A stretch of DNA of 64,000 nucleotides, taken from contig CBIHOZ010000006.1 in NCBI GenBank assembly GCA_966211525.1, positions 22,521 through 86,520 on the forward strand. Reading direction: 5' to 3'. Below are positions 26,551 through 34,633 of this stretch, piece by piece. Position 1 is the stretch's first letter; every line of letters starts with the position of its first letter. Under the pieces are notes generated by a model, which saw only the letters and a program-made list of their open reading frames with translations, was not told the origin of the DNA and did no database searches. Position numbers and translations under genes: made by a program. This DNA comes from Ohtaekwangia sp966211525. GTDB lineage: Bacteria > Bacteroidota > Bacteroidia > Cytophagales > Cyclobacteriaceae.

Positions 26551-26588
26551 CTATAAAACAATAACTTCCTGTGTGCAGGAAGTTATTG
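26551..26588 (-). terminator. Strong terminator after the MoxR-VWA operon
   Basis: CAATAACTTCCTG and CAGGAAGTTATTG form a perfect 13-bp stem with a 4-base loop. On the minus strand it is followed by TTTTATAG, 19 bases after the stop at 26607. Confidence 0.88.
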
Positions 26589-26606
26589 GTAAAGATGTTC
26601 TGTTTA

Positions 26607-28121
26607 TTAAAACTTGCCTCGTGCAAATTCATCATCGTCATCTTCCTCTTCACCCGGTCGCGGCAGTGTAAACATACTGCTGAGCAAATCTTTGAATTGA
26701 AGACCGGCGGTTAAATTATGTTTGCTGATGAGGCTATATTCAGCCAATCCGTGCAATGCAAATTCCATCATGAACAGCTTCGTTCCTGCATCCTGATTTT
26801 TATGAAACTCATTTACTAACTCCGATAAACCGGGAACAGATTTCAATGCTTTTTCAAATTCATTTTGCTGCATGTTGTGAAGCAGGTCTACCGTGTTACC
26901 TTCACCGAACCAGTCTGCAACTTTTTTATATGGACTTTTCTCTTTCTGTTTTCTGAACTTATCAGGATCAGGGAAGTAATTCAGGAACTGTGTACGCAAA
27001 GCTTTACCAATCAGATTTTGCGCTACTATTCCCGGGCCTTCCTGTTCGCCTTCATATACCAGCTCTACTTTACCGGTTATAGCAGGCACTACACCTATAA
27101 AGTCGGCTACACGAATCGCTGTATTTTTTTCCTGGTTAATGATCGTTCTGCGCTCAGCAGCTGCTACCAGGTTTTCATAGGCAGATATAGTGAGGCGGGC
27201 GGAGACACCACTCTTCGCATCTACATATTCACTCTTGCGTGCTTCAAAGGCGATTTGTTCGATCAGGTCTTTAGCGATTTCATTTACCGTTACCGCGCTG
27301 CGTTGCTCTTCTTTGAGACGCGCTTCCTGCTGCGTAATGCGTTTGCCTATATCCAGTGTCTTCGGATAGTGTGTAATGATCTGGCTGTCGATACGATCTT
27401 TCAACGGAGTAACGATGCTACCGCGGTTAGTATAGTCTTCCGGGTTGGCTGTAAACACAAACTGTATATCCAGCGGCATACGCAGTTTAAAACCGCGAAT
27501 CTGTATATCGCCTTCCTGTAAAATGTTAAAGAGTGCTACCTGTATACGGGCCTGCAAATCCGGCAATTCGTTAATTACAAATATACTCCGGTTCGAGCGT
27601 GGTATTAATCCGAAGTGAATCACGCGTTCATCCGAATACGGCAATTTTAATGTAGCAGCTTTTATAGGATCAACATCACCAATCAGATCGGCAATGGAAA
27701 CATCGGGTGTTGCCAGTTTCTCGGTATAGCGCTCATCACGATGCAGCCATGCTATAGGTGTCGCGTCACCCAGCTCCTGGATCTTGTCACGGCCGTAGCG
27801 CGATATAGGTTCCAGCGGATCATCGTTCAGTTCAGAACCTTCTATATAGGGTATATATTCATCCAGCAGTTTTACCATGAGGCGCGCCAATCGCGTTTTA
27901 GCCTGTCCACGTAAACCAAGTAAGTTTACATCATGGCCCGCCAGTATAGCACGCTCGAGGTCGGGGATAACGGTTTCTTCATAACCCCATATACCTTCAA
28001 ATACAGTTTCTTTATTGCGGAGTCTTTTAATAAGATTTTCGCGCAGCTCTTCTTTTGTCGTGCGTGATCTATAGCCAGTCTTTTTTAGTTCTCCGAGGGT
28101 TTTAACAGATGTATGATGCAT
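26607..28121 (-). CDS. MoxR/magnesium-chelatase-I-like AAA+ ATPase
   Basis: This 504-residue AAA+ protein has an unusual but family-typical Walker A, GLRGQAKTR at about 69-77, and the chelatase-like region FVINELPDLQARIQVALFN then ILQEGDIQIRGF, including the Walker B and sensor segments. FVFTANPEDYTNRG gives sensor 1. The second half is helical and ends in a highly acidic tail (GEEEDDDDEFARGKF). Such ATPases work with a VWA partner as a chaperone or metal-insertion machine; that partner is the next gene upstream, 50 bases away on the same strand. The target is not known. No chlorophyll or cobalamin genes are nearby, so chelation of those is unlikely. Confidence 0.88.
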   Translation of the reverse strand: MHHTSVKTLGELKKTGYRSRTTKEELRENLIKRLRNKETVFEGIWGYEETVIPDLERAILAGHDVNLLGLRGQAKTRLARLMVKLLDEYIPYIEGSELNDDPLEPISRYGRDKIQELGDATPIAWLHRDERYTEKLATPDVSIADLIGDVDPIKAATLKLPYSDERVIHFGLIPRSNRSIFVINELPDLQARIQVALFNILQEGDIQIRGFKLRMPLDIQFVFTANPEDYTNRGSIVTPLKDRIDSQIITHYPKTLDIGKRITQQEARLKEEQRSAVTVNEIAKDLIEQIAFEARKSEYVDAKSGVSARLTISAYENLVAAAERRTIINQEKNTAIRVADFIGVVPAITGKVELVYEGEQEGPGIVAQNLIGKALRTQFLNYFPDPDKFRKQKEKSPYKKVADWFGEGNTVDLLHNMQQNEFEKALKSVPGLSELVNEFHKNQDAGTKLFMMEFALHGLAEYSLISKHNLTAGLQFKDLLSSMFTLPRPGEEEDDDDEFARGKF

Positions 28122-28171
28122 AGTATGTGTAATTCAAAAAAGGATAAGCCGAAGTATATATCGGCAGTTGA

Positions 28172-29326
28172 TTATAAATTCTTGGTTCTGTTTCTTTTGA
28201 AATCTTCAAAGACAAGATTCCCCAGACCTTCCAGGCTGCTATAGTAGGCATTGCCATTATTGGCCTTTGTAAATTCACGCACAAATGATTTCAGGTAAGG
28301 GTCTGTAGCAATCATAAAAGTAGTAACGGGTATTTTTAATTTTCTAAGTTGCCCGGCCAGGTTTAGTGTCGTGCTCAAAATCTTCTGATCAAGTCCGAAA
28401 GCATTCTTATAGTACTTTATACCTTGCTTGATACAGGTAGGCTTTCCATCCGTGATCATGAAGATCTGCTTGTTGGCATTTTTGCGTCTGCGCAAAATGT
28501 CCATCGCTAATTCAAGACCTGCCACCGTGTTGGTGTGATAGGGCCCAACCTGCAGGTACGGTAAATCTTTGATCTCGATCTGCCACGCGTCATCACCAAA
28601 CACCAGTATATCCAATGTGTCTTTCGGATACTTTTTGGTGATCAGTTCAGCCAAAGCCATGGCTACTTTTTTAGCCGGTGTAATGCGATCTTCTCCATAT
28701 AGAATCATGGAGTGCGATATATCGATCATGAGTACGGTAGAGGTCTGCGTTTTATACTCACTCTCCATTACTTCAAGATCTTCTTCCGTCATGAAGAAAT
28801 TATCGAGACCGTGATTGATCTGCGCATTGCGCAGTGAGTCGGTCACCGAGATTTGTTCGAGCGTATCGCCAAACTCATAGTCGCGTCTTTCGGTGGTCTG
28901 TTCATCACCACGGCCGCTGTGGGATGTATTATGTTCTCCCTGTTTTGTCTTTTTTAGTTTGCCAAATATCTCTTCCAGTGCCGATTGACGTAAGTTTTGC
29001 TCGCTCTTGGCTTTGAGCTTAAACTCGCCACGCGGACCTTCATCGGTGATGTAGCCGTTTCGTTTTAAGTCTTCTATAAAATCACCAATACCATATTTGT
29101 CATTGGTTAATCCGTACTGTCTGTCAACTTCGGTGAGCCATTGCAAGGCTTCTGAAACATTTCCCGAGGTGATCAGGATGAGTTGCATGAAAACCTTGAG
29201 CAGTTTTTCGAAGTCGCTTTTACCGGAATCCGGCGGGGGCGCATATTTTGAGAATCTGTATCCGAGCATATCTGTCTGAGTATACTTCTCTAAACCATTA
29301 ATTTCGGGTTTCTGTTTCGGCTTCAA
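28172..29326 (-). CDS. VWA-domain protein, partner of the MoxR-like ATPase
   Basis: This 384-residue cytosolic protein has an N-terminal helical part with MLGYRFSKYAPPPDSGKSDF and LLKVFMQLILITSGNVSEAL. The von Willebrand A domain covers about residues 195-380. The MIDAS motif is complete: DISHS at 202-206 and the later MITDGKPT. VWA proteins of this type are activated by the paired MoxR-like ATPase downstream. The start is uncertain: TTG at 29326 gives the full length, while the ATG at 29269 would drop 19 residues and still keep the conserved RFSKY segment. It is the first gene of the operon. Confidence 0.87.
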   Translation of the reverse strand: MKPKQKPEINGLEKYTQTDMLGYRFSKYAPPPDSGKSDFEKLLKVFMQLILITSGNVSEALQWLTEVDRQYGLTNDKYGIGDFIEDLKRNGYITDEGPRGEFKLKAKSEQNLRQSALEEIFGKLKKTKQGEHNTSHSGRGDEQTTERRDYEFGDTLEQISVTDSLRNAQINHGLDNFFMTEEDLEVMESEYKTQTSTVLMIDISHSMILYGEDRITPAKKVAMALAELITKKYPKDTLDILVFGDDAWQIEIKDLPYLQVGPYHTNTVAGLELAMDILRRRKNANKQIFMITDGKPTCIKQGIKYYKNAFGLDQKILSTTLNLAGQLRKLKIPVTTFMIATDPYLKSFVREFTKANNGNAYYSSLEGLGNLVFEDFKRNRTKNL

Positions 29327-29403
29327 AATTTAATTTTCCAAAAGATTCACCGTGTATGTAAGAATTCTGCGGGAATCGGAAAGTGCCGTTAAACCGACTT
29401 ATA

Positions 29404-29411
29404 TACCTTTG
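29404..29411 (+). promoter_or_regulatory. Candidate -7 box for the tiny lipoprotein gene (TACCTTTG)
   Basis: TACCTTTG fits TAnnTTTG and lies 22 bases before the ATG at 29434, giving a leader of about 16 bases. No -33 match is seen. Confidence 0.45.
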
Positions 29412-29433
29412 AACAACATTTAATCCTGACTGT

Positions 29434-29568
29434 ATGAAAAAATCTGTAGCAATATTCACGGTTCTGGCTATCGTTCTTTCGTCCTGTGGTTTCCATACGT
29501 GCCCTACGTATGCCAAGAAGACTCAGAAGAAAGAAGTTGTAAAAGTTACAAAAGAAACTCGCATATAA
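29434..29568 (+). CDS. Tiny lipoprotein with a CPTYA motif
   Basis: This 44-residue peptide starts MKKSVAIFTVLAIVLSSCGF, a classic lipoprotein signal with lipobox LSSC (Cys18). It continues HTCPTYAKKTQKKEV and ends in a basic tail (KVTKETRI). The CPTYA segment right after the lipobox recurs in tiny lipoproteins across Bacteroidota as I remember them; the function is unknown. After processing only 27 residues would remain anchored in the membrane. A -7 box at 29404 and a strong terminator at 29609 frame it as an independent gene between two minus-strand genes. Confidence 0.78.
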   Translation: MKKSVAIFTVLAIVLSSCGFHTCPTYAKKTQKKEVVKVTKETRI

Positions 29569-29608
29569 CGCTTATACCTTTACCTAATCAATACCTGGAC
29601 AATAAAGA

Positions 29609-29645
29609 AGCCATCCTGTAATCCGGGATGGCTATTTATTTTTTT
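29609..29645. terminator. Bidirectional terminator
   Basis: AGCCATCC and GGATGGCT pair across a 9-base loop, followed by ATTTATTTTTTT on the plus strand. It ends the tiny lipoprotein gene and lies just after the minus-strand hydroxylase gene. Confidence 0.8.
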
Positions 29646-29654
29646 AGCGCAACG

Positions 29655-30275
29655 TTACGAACGTTTATCGCGCATCGTACCATATATATAGTCCCACAGC
29701 GGAGAAGATACGCCAAATACAATCTCTCCATCCTTGTAGTGATGTATACTATGGTTAATCCATAATACTTTCAGAAAATTTTTAGGAGGCTGATATGCAT
29801 GCACCATATAGTGTACGGACAGGTACGCTGCATAGCCGACCAAAAATCCCGGCAGGAATGCAAAAACAAAATCGCCTATCACCAGCCTTAAAAGCAGTAG
29901 CAACACCGTTGCTATAGTAATGCTCAGCAGCGGAGGCATGGCGAGCCGGTCTTTATCTTTTGGAAATTCGTGATGTACACCATGCAATGTATACTGCAGC
30001 TTTGCGCGAAGCCGTGTATAGGTTTGCATGTGAAAGAGGTGGCGGTGTGTTATATACTCCACCCATGTAAAGGCAATTACACCCAGGCCGAATAAGCCCA
30101 CGGTTGTTATAGCATTCAGGGATGTATGGGTAACACTCCAGTATAATAAGACAGAAGAGTATAAAAAGAAGATGGCAAGCGGTACCGATATATGTGTGCG
30201 AGACAACTTCTCGAGTATAGGGTTTTGAAAAAGCTGTTTTGTTCCTTTATTCTTAGGTAGTACCTCTGCTTCCAT
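29655..30275 (-). CDS. Fatty-acid hydroxylase / sterol desaturase family protein
   Basis: This 206-residue integral membrane di-iron enzyme has the family histidine clusters in order: HRHLFH, HGVHHEFPKD, HYMVHAY and NHSIHHYKDGEIVFGVS. Four hydrophobic segments surround them. The order and spacing are closest to Scs7-like fatty-acid 2-hydroxylases, which act on sphingolipid acyl chains; Bacteroidota do make sphingolipids, so that is a reasonable but unproven guess. A TTG at 30287 could add four residues (MING); I chose the ATG at 30275. It lies 65 bases downstream of bshA on the same strand and may be cotranscribed. Confidence 0.83.
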   Translation of the reverse strand: MEAEVLPKNKGTKQLFQNPILEKLSRTHISVPLAIFFLYSSVLLYWSVTHTSLNAITTVGLFGLGVIAFTWVEYITHRHLFHMQTYTRLRAKLQYTLHGVHHEFPKDKDRLAMPPLLSITIATVLLLLLRLVIGDFVFAFLPGFLVGYAAYLSVHYMVHAYQPPKNFLKVLWINHSIHHYKDGEIVFGVSSPLWDYIYGTMRDKRS

Positions 30276-30340
30276 ACCGTTGATCAACTTTTTTGTGCGA
30301 AATTATCACCACAGAATTCTCGTACAAATATATTTAACGG

Positions 30341-31492
30341 TTATACTGCGGATTTTGCTGCCGATTTTACCAGTATTTTTTGATAGTAATTTTCATATAC
30401 CGGCAATATTTTGCTGATATCAAATTCTTGTGCCCGCTTCAATGCGTTCTGTTTAAAGCGTGGCAGGTTGCTCGGATCGAGTACGAAGAGTGATTTACGT
30501 GTCATATCTTCCACATCTCCCACAGGACTCATGAATCCGGTAACCCCTTGTACATTGAGTTCGGGTAGCCCTCCCGTGTTGGTAGATATAACCGGCACTT
30601 CACACGCCATGGCTTCGAGTGCTGCCAAACCGAAGCTCTCTTTTTCAGAAGGCATCAGGAAGAGATCGGCTACTGATAGTACTTCTTCAACGGCTTCAAG
30701 TTTACCAAGGAAACGTATATCATCACATATACCCAGCTCGCGACACATCTTCTCGGCATGATTACGCTCCGGTCCATCGCCTATCATTAACAACTTTGCC
30801 GGGATCTCTCTGCGCACATTGGCAAAGATCTGTATAACATCGGGTATACGCTTTACCTTGCGGAAGTTGGAAGTGTGCACGACAAGCGACTCACCGTTGG
30901 GGCAGATCGCTTTCTTGAAATGATCTTTCTTCTGCTTCTTGAATTTTTCGAGGTCGATGAAGTTCGGTATAACTTCTATATCATTCAGAATCTGAAAGTA
31001 TTGAAATGTTTCGCGCTTGAGATCTTCGGATACGGCCGTTACGCCATCCGATTGATTTATACTAAAGGTAACAACCGGTTCGTATGATGGATCTTTACCT
31101 ACCAGTGTTATATCGGTACCGTGCAGTGTAGTTACTACAGGTATATAAATTCCCTGTGAGCGGAGTATCTGCTTGGCCATATAGGCTGCCGATGCGTGTG
31201 GTATAGCATAGTGTACATGCAGCAGATCGAGCTTCTCATTCTTCACTACACTTACCATTTTGCTGGCAAGGGCCAGTTCGTAGGGCTGAAATTCAAAGAG
31301 CGGGTATGACCGGAAATCGACTTCGTGGTAGTATAGGTTTTCATTCAGAAAATCCAACCGGGTTGGCTGCGAATAAGTTATGAAGTGAACTTTGTGACCT
31401 TCCTGCGCGAGCGCTTTTCCTAATTCTGTTGCTACTACACCGCTTCCCCCGAAGGTAGGGTAACATACAATGCCAATTTTAATTTGTTCCAC
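30341..31492 (-). CDS. bshA: N-acetyl-alpha-D-glucosaminyl L-malate synthase
   Basis: This 383-residue GT4 glycosyltransferase catalyses the first step of bacillithiol synthesis, joining UDP-GlcNAc to L-malate. Diagnostic segments are IGIVCYPTFGGSGVVATELG at the start, HVHYAIPHA, TLHGTDITLVG, VIPNFIDLEKF, and the donor-binding EKESFGLAALEAMACEVPVI. The start codon is GTG at 31492 (V/M-EQIKIGIVCYP), which matches the family N-terminus. The partner genes bshB and bshC are not in the window. Its presence implies that bacillithiol is a low-molecular-weight thiol in this organism. Confidence 0.94.
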   Translation of the reverse strand: MEQIKIGIVCYPTFGGSGVVATELGKALAQEGHKVHFITYSQPTRLDFLNENLYYHEVDFRSYPLFEFQPYELALASKMVSVVKNEKLDLLHVHYAIPHASAAYMAKQILRSQGIYIPVVTTLHGTDITLVGKDPSYEPVVTFSINQSDGVTAVSEDLKRETFQYFQILNDIEVIPNFIDLEKFKKQKKDHFKKAICPNGESLVVHTSNFRKVKRIPDVIQIFANVRREIPAKLLMIGDGPERNHAEKMCRELGICDDIRFLGKLEAVEEVLSVADLFLMPSEKESFGLAALEAMACEVPVISTNTGGLPELNVQGVTGFMSPVGDVEDMTRKSLFVLDPSNLPRFKQNALKRAQEFDISKILPVYENYYQKILVKSAAKSAV

Positions 31493-31559
31493 TGGTGGTT
31501 GGTTTTGTTACATGCATTAACCTTTTTCAGGTACTGTAAGTTTCTTACATTTTGTTAAA

Positions 31560-34457
31560 TTATTGTGAATGCAGGCAATAATTGAAGATTGACTGGTAAA
31601 TAACATCCTGTATACGCGACCGTATGTTGCTGGAGATTAGTCGTGTGTTACGATCTGGATATACCCGGTTCGACAAAAATATATAGACCATGTTAAACTC
31701 CGGATCAATCCACATACATGTGCCGGTAAAGCCGGTGTGACCATAGGTAAGCGGAGAAGCAGTAAGCGATGTAGGACTGTTCCATTCGCTTTGCACCGGT
31801 CTGTCCCAACCAATAGCCCTGCGTCCTTTATACATTTTGGTAGCGAAGGTGCGTACCGTTTCCGGTTTATAGTATTGATACCCACCATATTTACCTTCTT
31901 GCAAAAGCATTTGCCCGAGCTTGGCCAGGTCAAGCGCACTGCTGAAGAGTCCGGCATGGCCGCTTACACCACCCATCATAGCTGCGCGTTCATCATGTAC
32001 CGTGCCGGCTATTAACTTCTTCCGGTATATCTTGTCGAACTCCGTAGGTGCTATAGCCTGTACCGATAGTTGTTGGTTGTCGGTGGGGTTGAAGCGTGTT
32101 GTATAGGCACCAAGCGGTTCGTAAAAATTCTGCGCAAGAAAGTCATCCAGCGGTTGGTTTAGTACACGCTCGGCAATGTGTTGCATGATCATCAAACCTA
32201 GATCGCTATAGCGATAGGTATAGGGTGTTCGCGGAATTTTATCAGCCATCTTTGATTGGATGATCCACGACCAAACCGAATCTTTCATCGCCTGCGAACC
32301 ATATAGCCCCGGAGCTACCGGGAAGGGATGCGCTGCATCGCGCTTGCGGCTATAAAACTGCGGCAGAAATGTAGTGTCTTTCATCGTCTGCGGCCATAGC
32401 GGTATAAAGGGCGCAAGCCCCGCCTGGTGTGTAAGCATATCGATGATGGTAATATCTTTTTTGTTGCTGTTACGAAGCTCCGGTAAATAGAACGATGCTT
32501 TTTTGTTCAGATCAATCAACCCCTTCTCATACATAAACATGGTAGCCTGCAAGGTTGCCGATACTTTGGTAAGGGAGGCCAGATCATATATAGTATTTTC
32601 CGTTACTGGTGTCTTTTTCTCGTAAGTCAGGTATCCGAACGATTTATCATAGATAACTTTTCCGTTGCGTGCTACCAATACCTGGCATCCCGGTGTTGCC
32701 ATGTTGCGAATAGCTTCTTTGGCAATGCTGTCAATCTTGCTGAGTATATGACTGTCCATGCCGGCATCCTCAGGAGTAGAGTAGGTGAGCCTGTTTATAG
32801 CCGGTACTATATTTCCCGTGCCGCTCTGCAACTGGTCGCTGATCTTCATAGGTAACTGCGCATCGGCCGTAAGTCCTCCGAAAATTACCTGCGGCATGGC
32901 CTCCAGCATTTCCTCTGTATTAGTATAGGCGGTTACAACGGTAGAATACTGTGCAGCCGTGCGAAGAAATTCTTCATTGCCAAAATCACATAATATAACA
33001 TCGTGCTCGCGAAAATTCTCCAGTAGTTTTTTCAGCTCTGCTAATTTTTCCGGTGGTGTTTGCGGATATATACCTATAATACACGTAAGCAATTGTTTGC
33101 CAGCCGCCAGTGTTGTAAGCTCCCGCTGCTGATGCAATGCGTAACGATCGGCATGTATATACCGCGATACATAATGAAATAGCTCATCCGGCTTCTGCGT
33201 GGTGTCGCTGGTTATGTATATAAATCGTTTGTTGTCTAGTACAGATACCGGCAATACGTTGTCGCTGTTTTTTAAAACGGTTATAGCAGCTTGTTGTAAT
33301 TTCTTGTTGAGAAGGTGGGCCTGTGGCGAGTTAAGTTTTAGTAAAAGATTGTCGGTGTTGATTGTGTTCTTCCTCCATAAACCTGCATCATATTTTGCTG
33401 CGAGGATTTTCTTCACACTGTTGTTCAGTTGTTCTTCCAACGCTTTATCTCTGCGTACCTGTCGTCTTATTTTACGAATGGCAATGTTTATATCCTTTGG
33501 GTATAAAATGATGTCGTTGCCAGCCTGCAGCGCATAGAGCGATGCAAGTCCTTCGCTGTTCTTCTCCTGTATAGGCGGTACGTTGCGCAGGTCTGCAAAG
33601 GCAAGTCCCTGGTAGTTCATATTTTTCTTTACCCAATCGCCAATGAATAAAGACGACAACATCTGTGACGTAAAATTATTCTTGCGTGCCAGGTTCATGT
33701 TGGTGTAGAACAACGGCAACTCGGTGCTGCCGGGAACAAAACCCATCAACCGGTTTTCAAAAAGTTTACGGAAAGTATATACCTGCGCAGTGTCAACGGT
33801 AGGTTGAATAATCGGCCAGCCTTTTTGTACATCGGTTATGGTTATACTCTGCACAGGAAAGTTTTTTACACACGCCAGCACTTGTTCATCGGTCATGCCT
33901 TTCATAAAGGCAATGGCTTTGTTGGTGATACGATATTTATTTTCTCCGAAAGACTGATACTTGAGTGTAGTAGAAGCATTCATTTCTACCGTTGGGGCAA
34001 AGCTCAGGTTTACGCCTACCATTTTTAATTGCTGTGCTATAGCTTTGCCGAGTTCATACAACAGCGAGTCGTTTCGTATAGCCCCCAGCACCAGTGGCGA
34101 TGGGTATGTAATCGTGCTATCTATACTCATACCGAGGCCACCTTCAGCATCCTGCGAAACAAAAAGCGGTATATCGGTTTGCTCTTGGAATCGGCGAACT
34201 TGGTTGGCGAGTTGTAACGGATTCCCGCCGGTGAGAATAATGCCACCGACTTGTTCATTTTTTACTTTCGATCGTATTTCGCTGAGTGCGGCAGCGTCAC
34301 CCTGCGTAGGCACCGGCAACATAAACAACTGACCGATTTTCCGGTTGGTGTTCAGTGCATTGAAAACACTATCGACCCATGCTTCGCGACTGAGCTGGGC
34401 AAATGTTGAAACGAAACAAAATAAAAGCGTACACAGACTGAGAGTCTTCTTAATCAT
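31560..34457 (-). CDS. Fusion of a GH3 N-terminal domain (probably inactive) and a serine hydrolase (beta-lactamase family)
   Basis: This 965-residue protein has a signal peptide ending FVSTFAQ. A GH3 N-terminal barrel covers about residues 25-370 and is followed by a linker domain to about 580. A class C beta-lactamase-like domain fills 590-965. In the serine hydrolase, Ser628 and Lys631 form SLTK, YSD is in YRYSDLG, and HTGFTG replaces KTG, all as expected. The GH3 half keeps the NagZ layout (QDAEGGLG, and Asp289 in GLAFADLRN), but the catalytic loop KHFPGHGDT is changed to KNFPVQSIT around Asn199, losing both histidines. Fusions of this kind in Bacteroidota are thought to act on cell-wall muropeptides; here the hydrolase half is probably the active one. 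Confidence 0.87.
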   Translation of the reverse strand: MIKKTLSLCTLLFCFVSTFAQLSREAWVDSVFNALNTNRKIGQLFMLPVPTQGDAAALSEIRSKVKNEQVGGIILTGGNPLQLANQVRRFQEQTDIPLFVSQDAEGGLGMSIDSTITYPSPLVLGAIRNDSLLYELGKAIAQQLKMVGVNLSFAPTVEMNASTTLKYQSFGENKYRITNKAIAFMKGMTDEQVLACVKNFPVQSITITDVQKGWPIIQPTVDTAQVYTFRKLFENRLMGFVPGSTELPLFYTNMNLARKNNFTSQMLSSLFIGDWVKKNMNYQGLAFADLRNVPPIQEKNSEGLASLYALQAGNDIILYPKDINIAIRKIRRQVRRDKALEEQLNNSVKKILAAKYDAGLWRKNTINTDNLLLKLNSPQAHLLNKKLQQAAITVLKNSDNVLPVSVLDNKRFIYITSDTTQKPDELFHYVSRYIHADRYALHQQRELTTLAAGKQLLTCIIGIYPQTPPEKLAELKKLLENFREHDVILCDFGNEEFLRTAAQYSTVVTAYTNTEEMLEAMPQVIFGGLTADAQLPMKISDQLQSGTGNIVPAINRLTYSTPEDAGMDSHILSKIDSIAKEAIRNMATPGCQVLVARNGKVIYDKSFGYLTYEKKTPVTENTIYDLASLTKVSATLQATMFMYEKGLIDLNKKASFYLPELRNSNKKDITIIDMLTHQAGLAPFIPLWPQTMKDTTFLPQFYSRKRDAAHPFPVAPGLYGSQAMKDSVWSWIIQSKMADKIPRTPYTYRYSDLGLMIMQHIAERVLNQPLDDFLAQNFYEPLGAYTTRFNPTDNQQLSVQAIAPTEFDKIYRKKLIAGTVHDERAAMMGGVSGHAGLFSSALDLAKLGQMLLQEGKYGGYQYYKPETVRTFATKMYKGRRAIGWDRPVQSEWNSPTSLTASPLTYGHTGFTGTCMWIDPEFNMVYIFLSNRVYPDRNTRLISSNIRSRIQDVIYQSIFNYCLHSQ

Positions 34458-34633
34458 CCGGTTATAGAAGTTTAAAAAATGGAGCGATAAGCCAACTTTC
34501 GTGAGCGAAGTTAATGGTTAAATTTTTAACGATAAATTCCGGGCAACATTTCACCGGGCAGATCTAAAAATCTGGCGAATCCTTTTATAAAATTTACCAC
34601 CTTTGTAATTCCACAATTTGCAAGATTGCGTTC

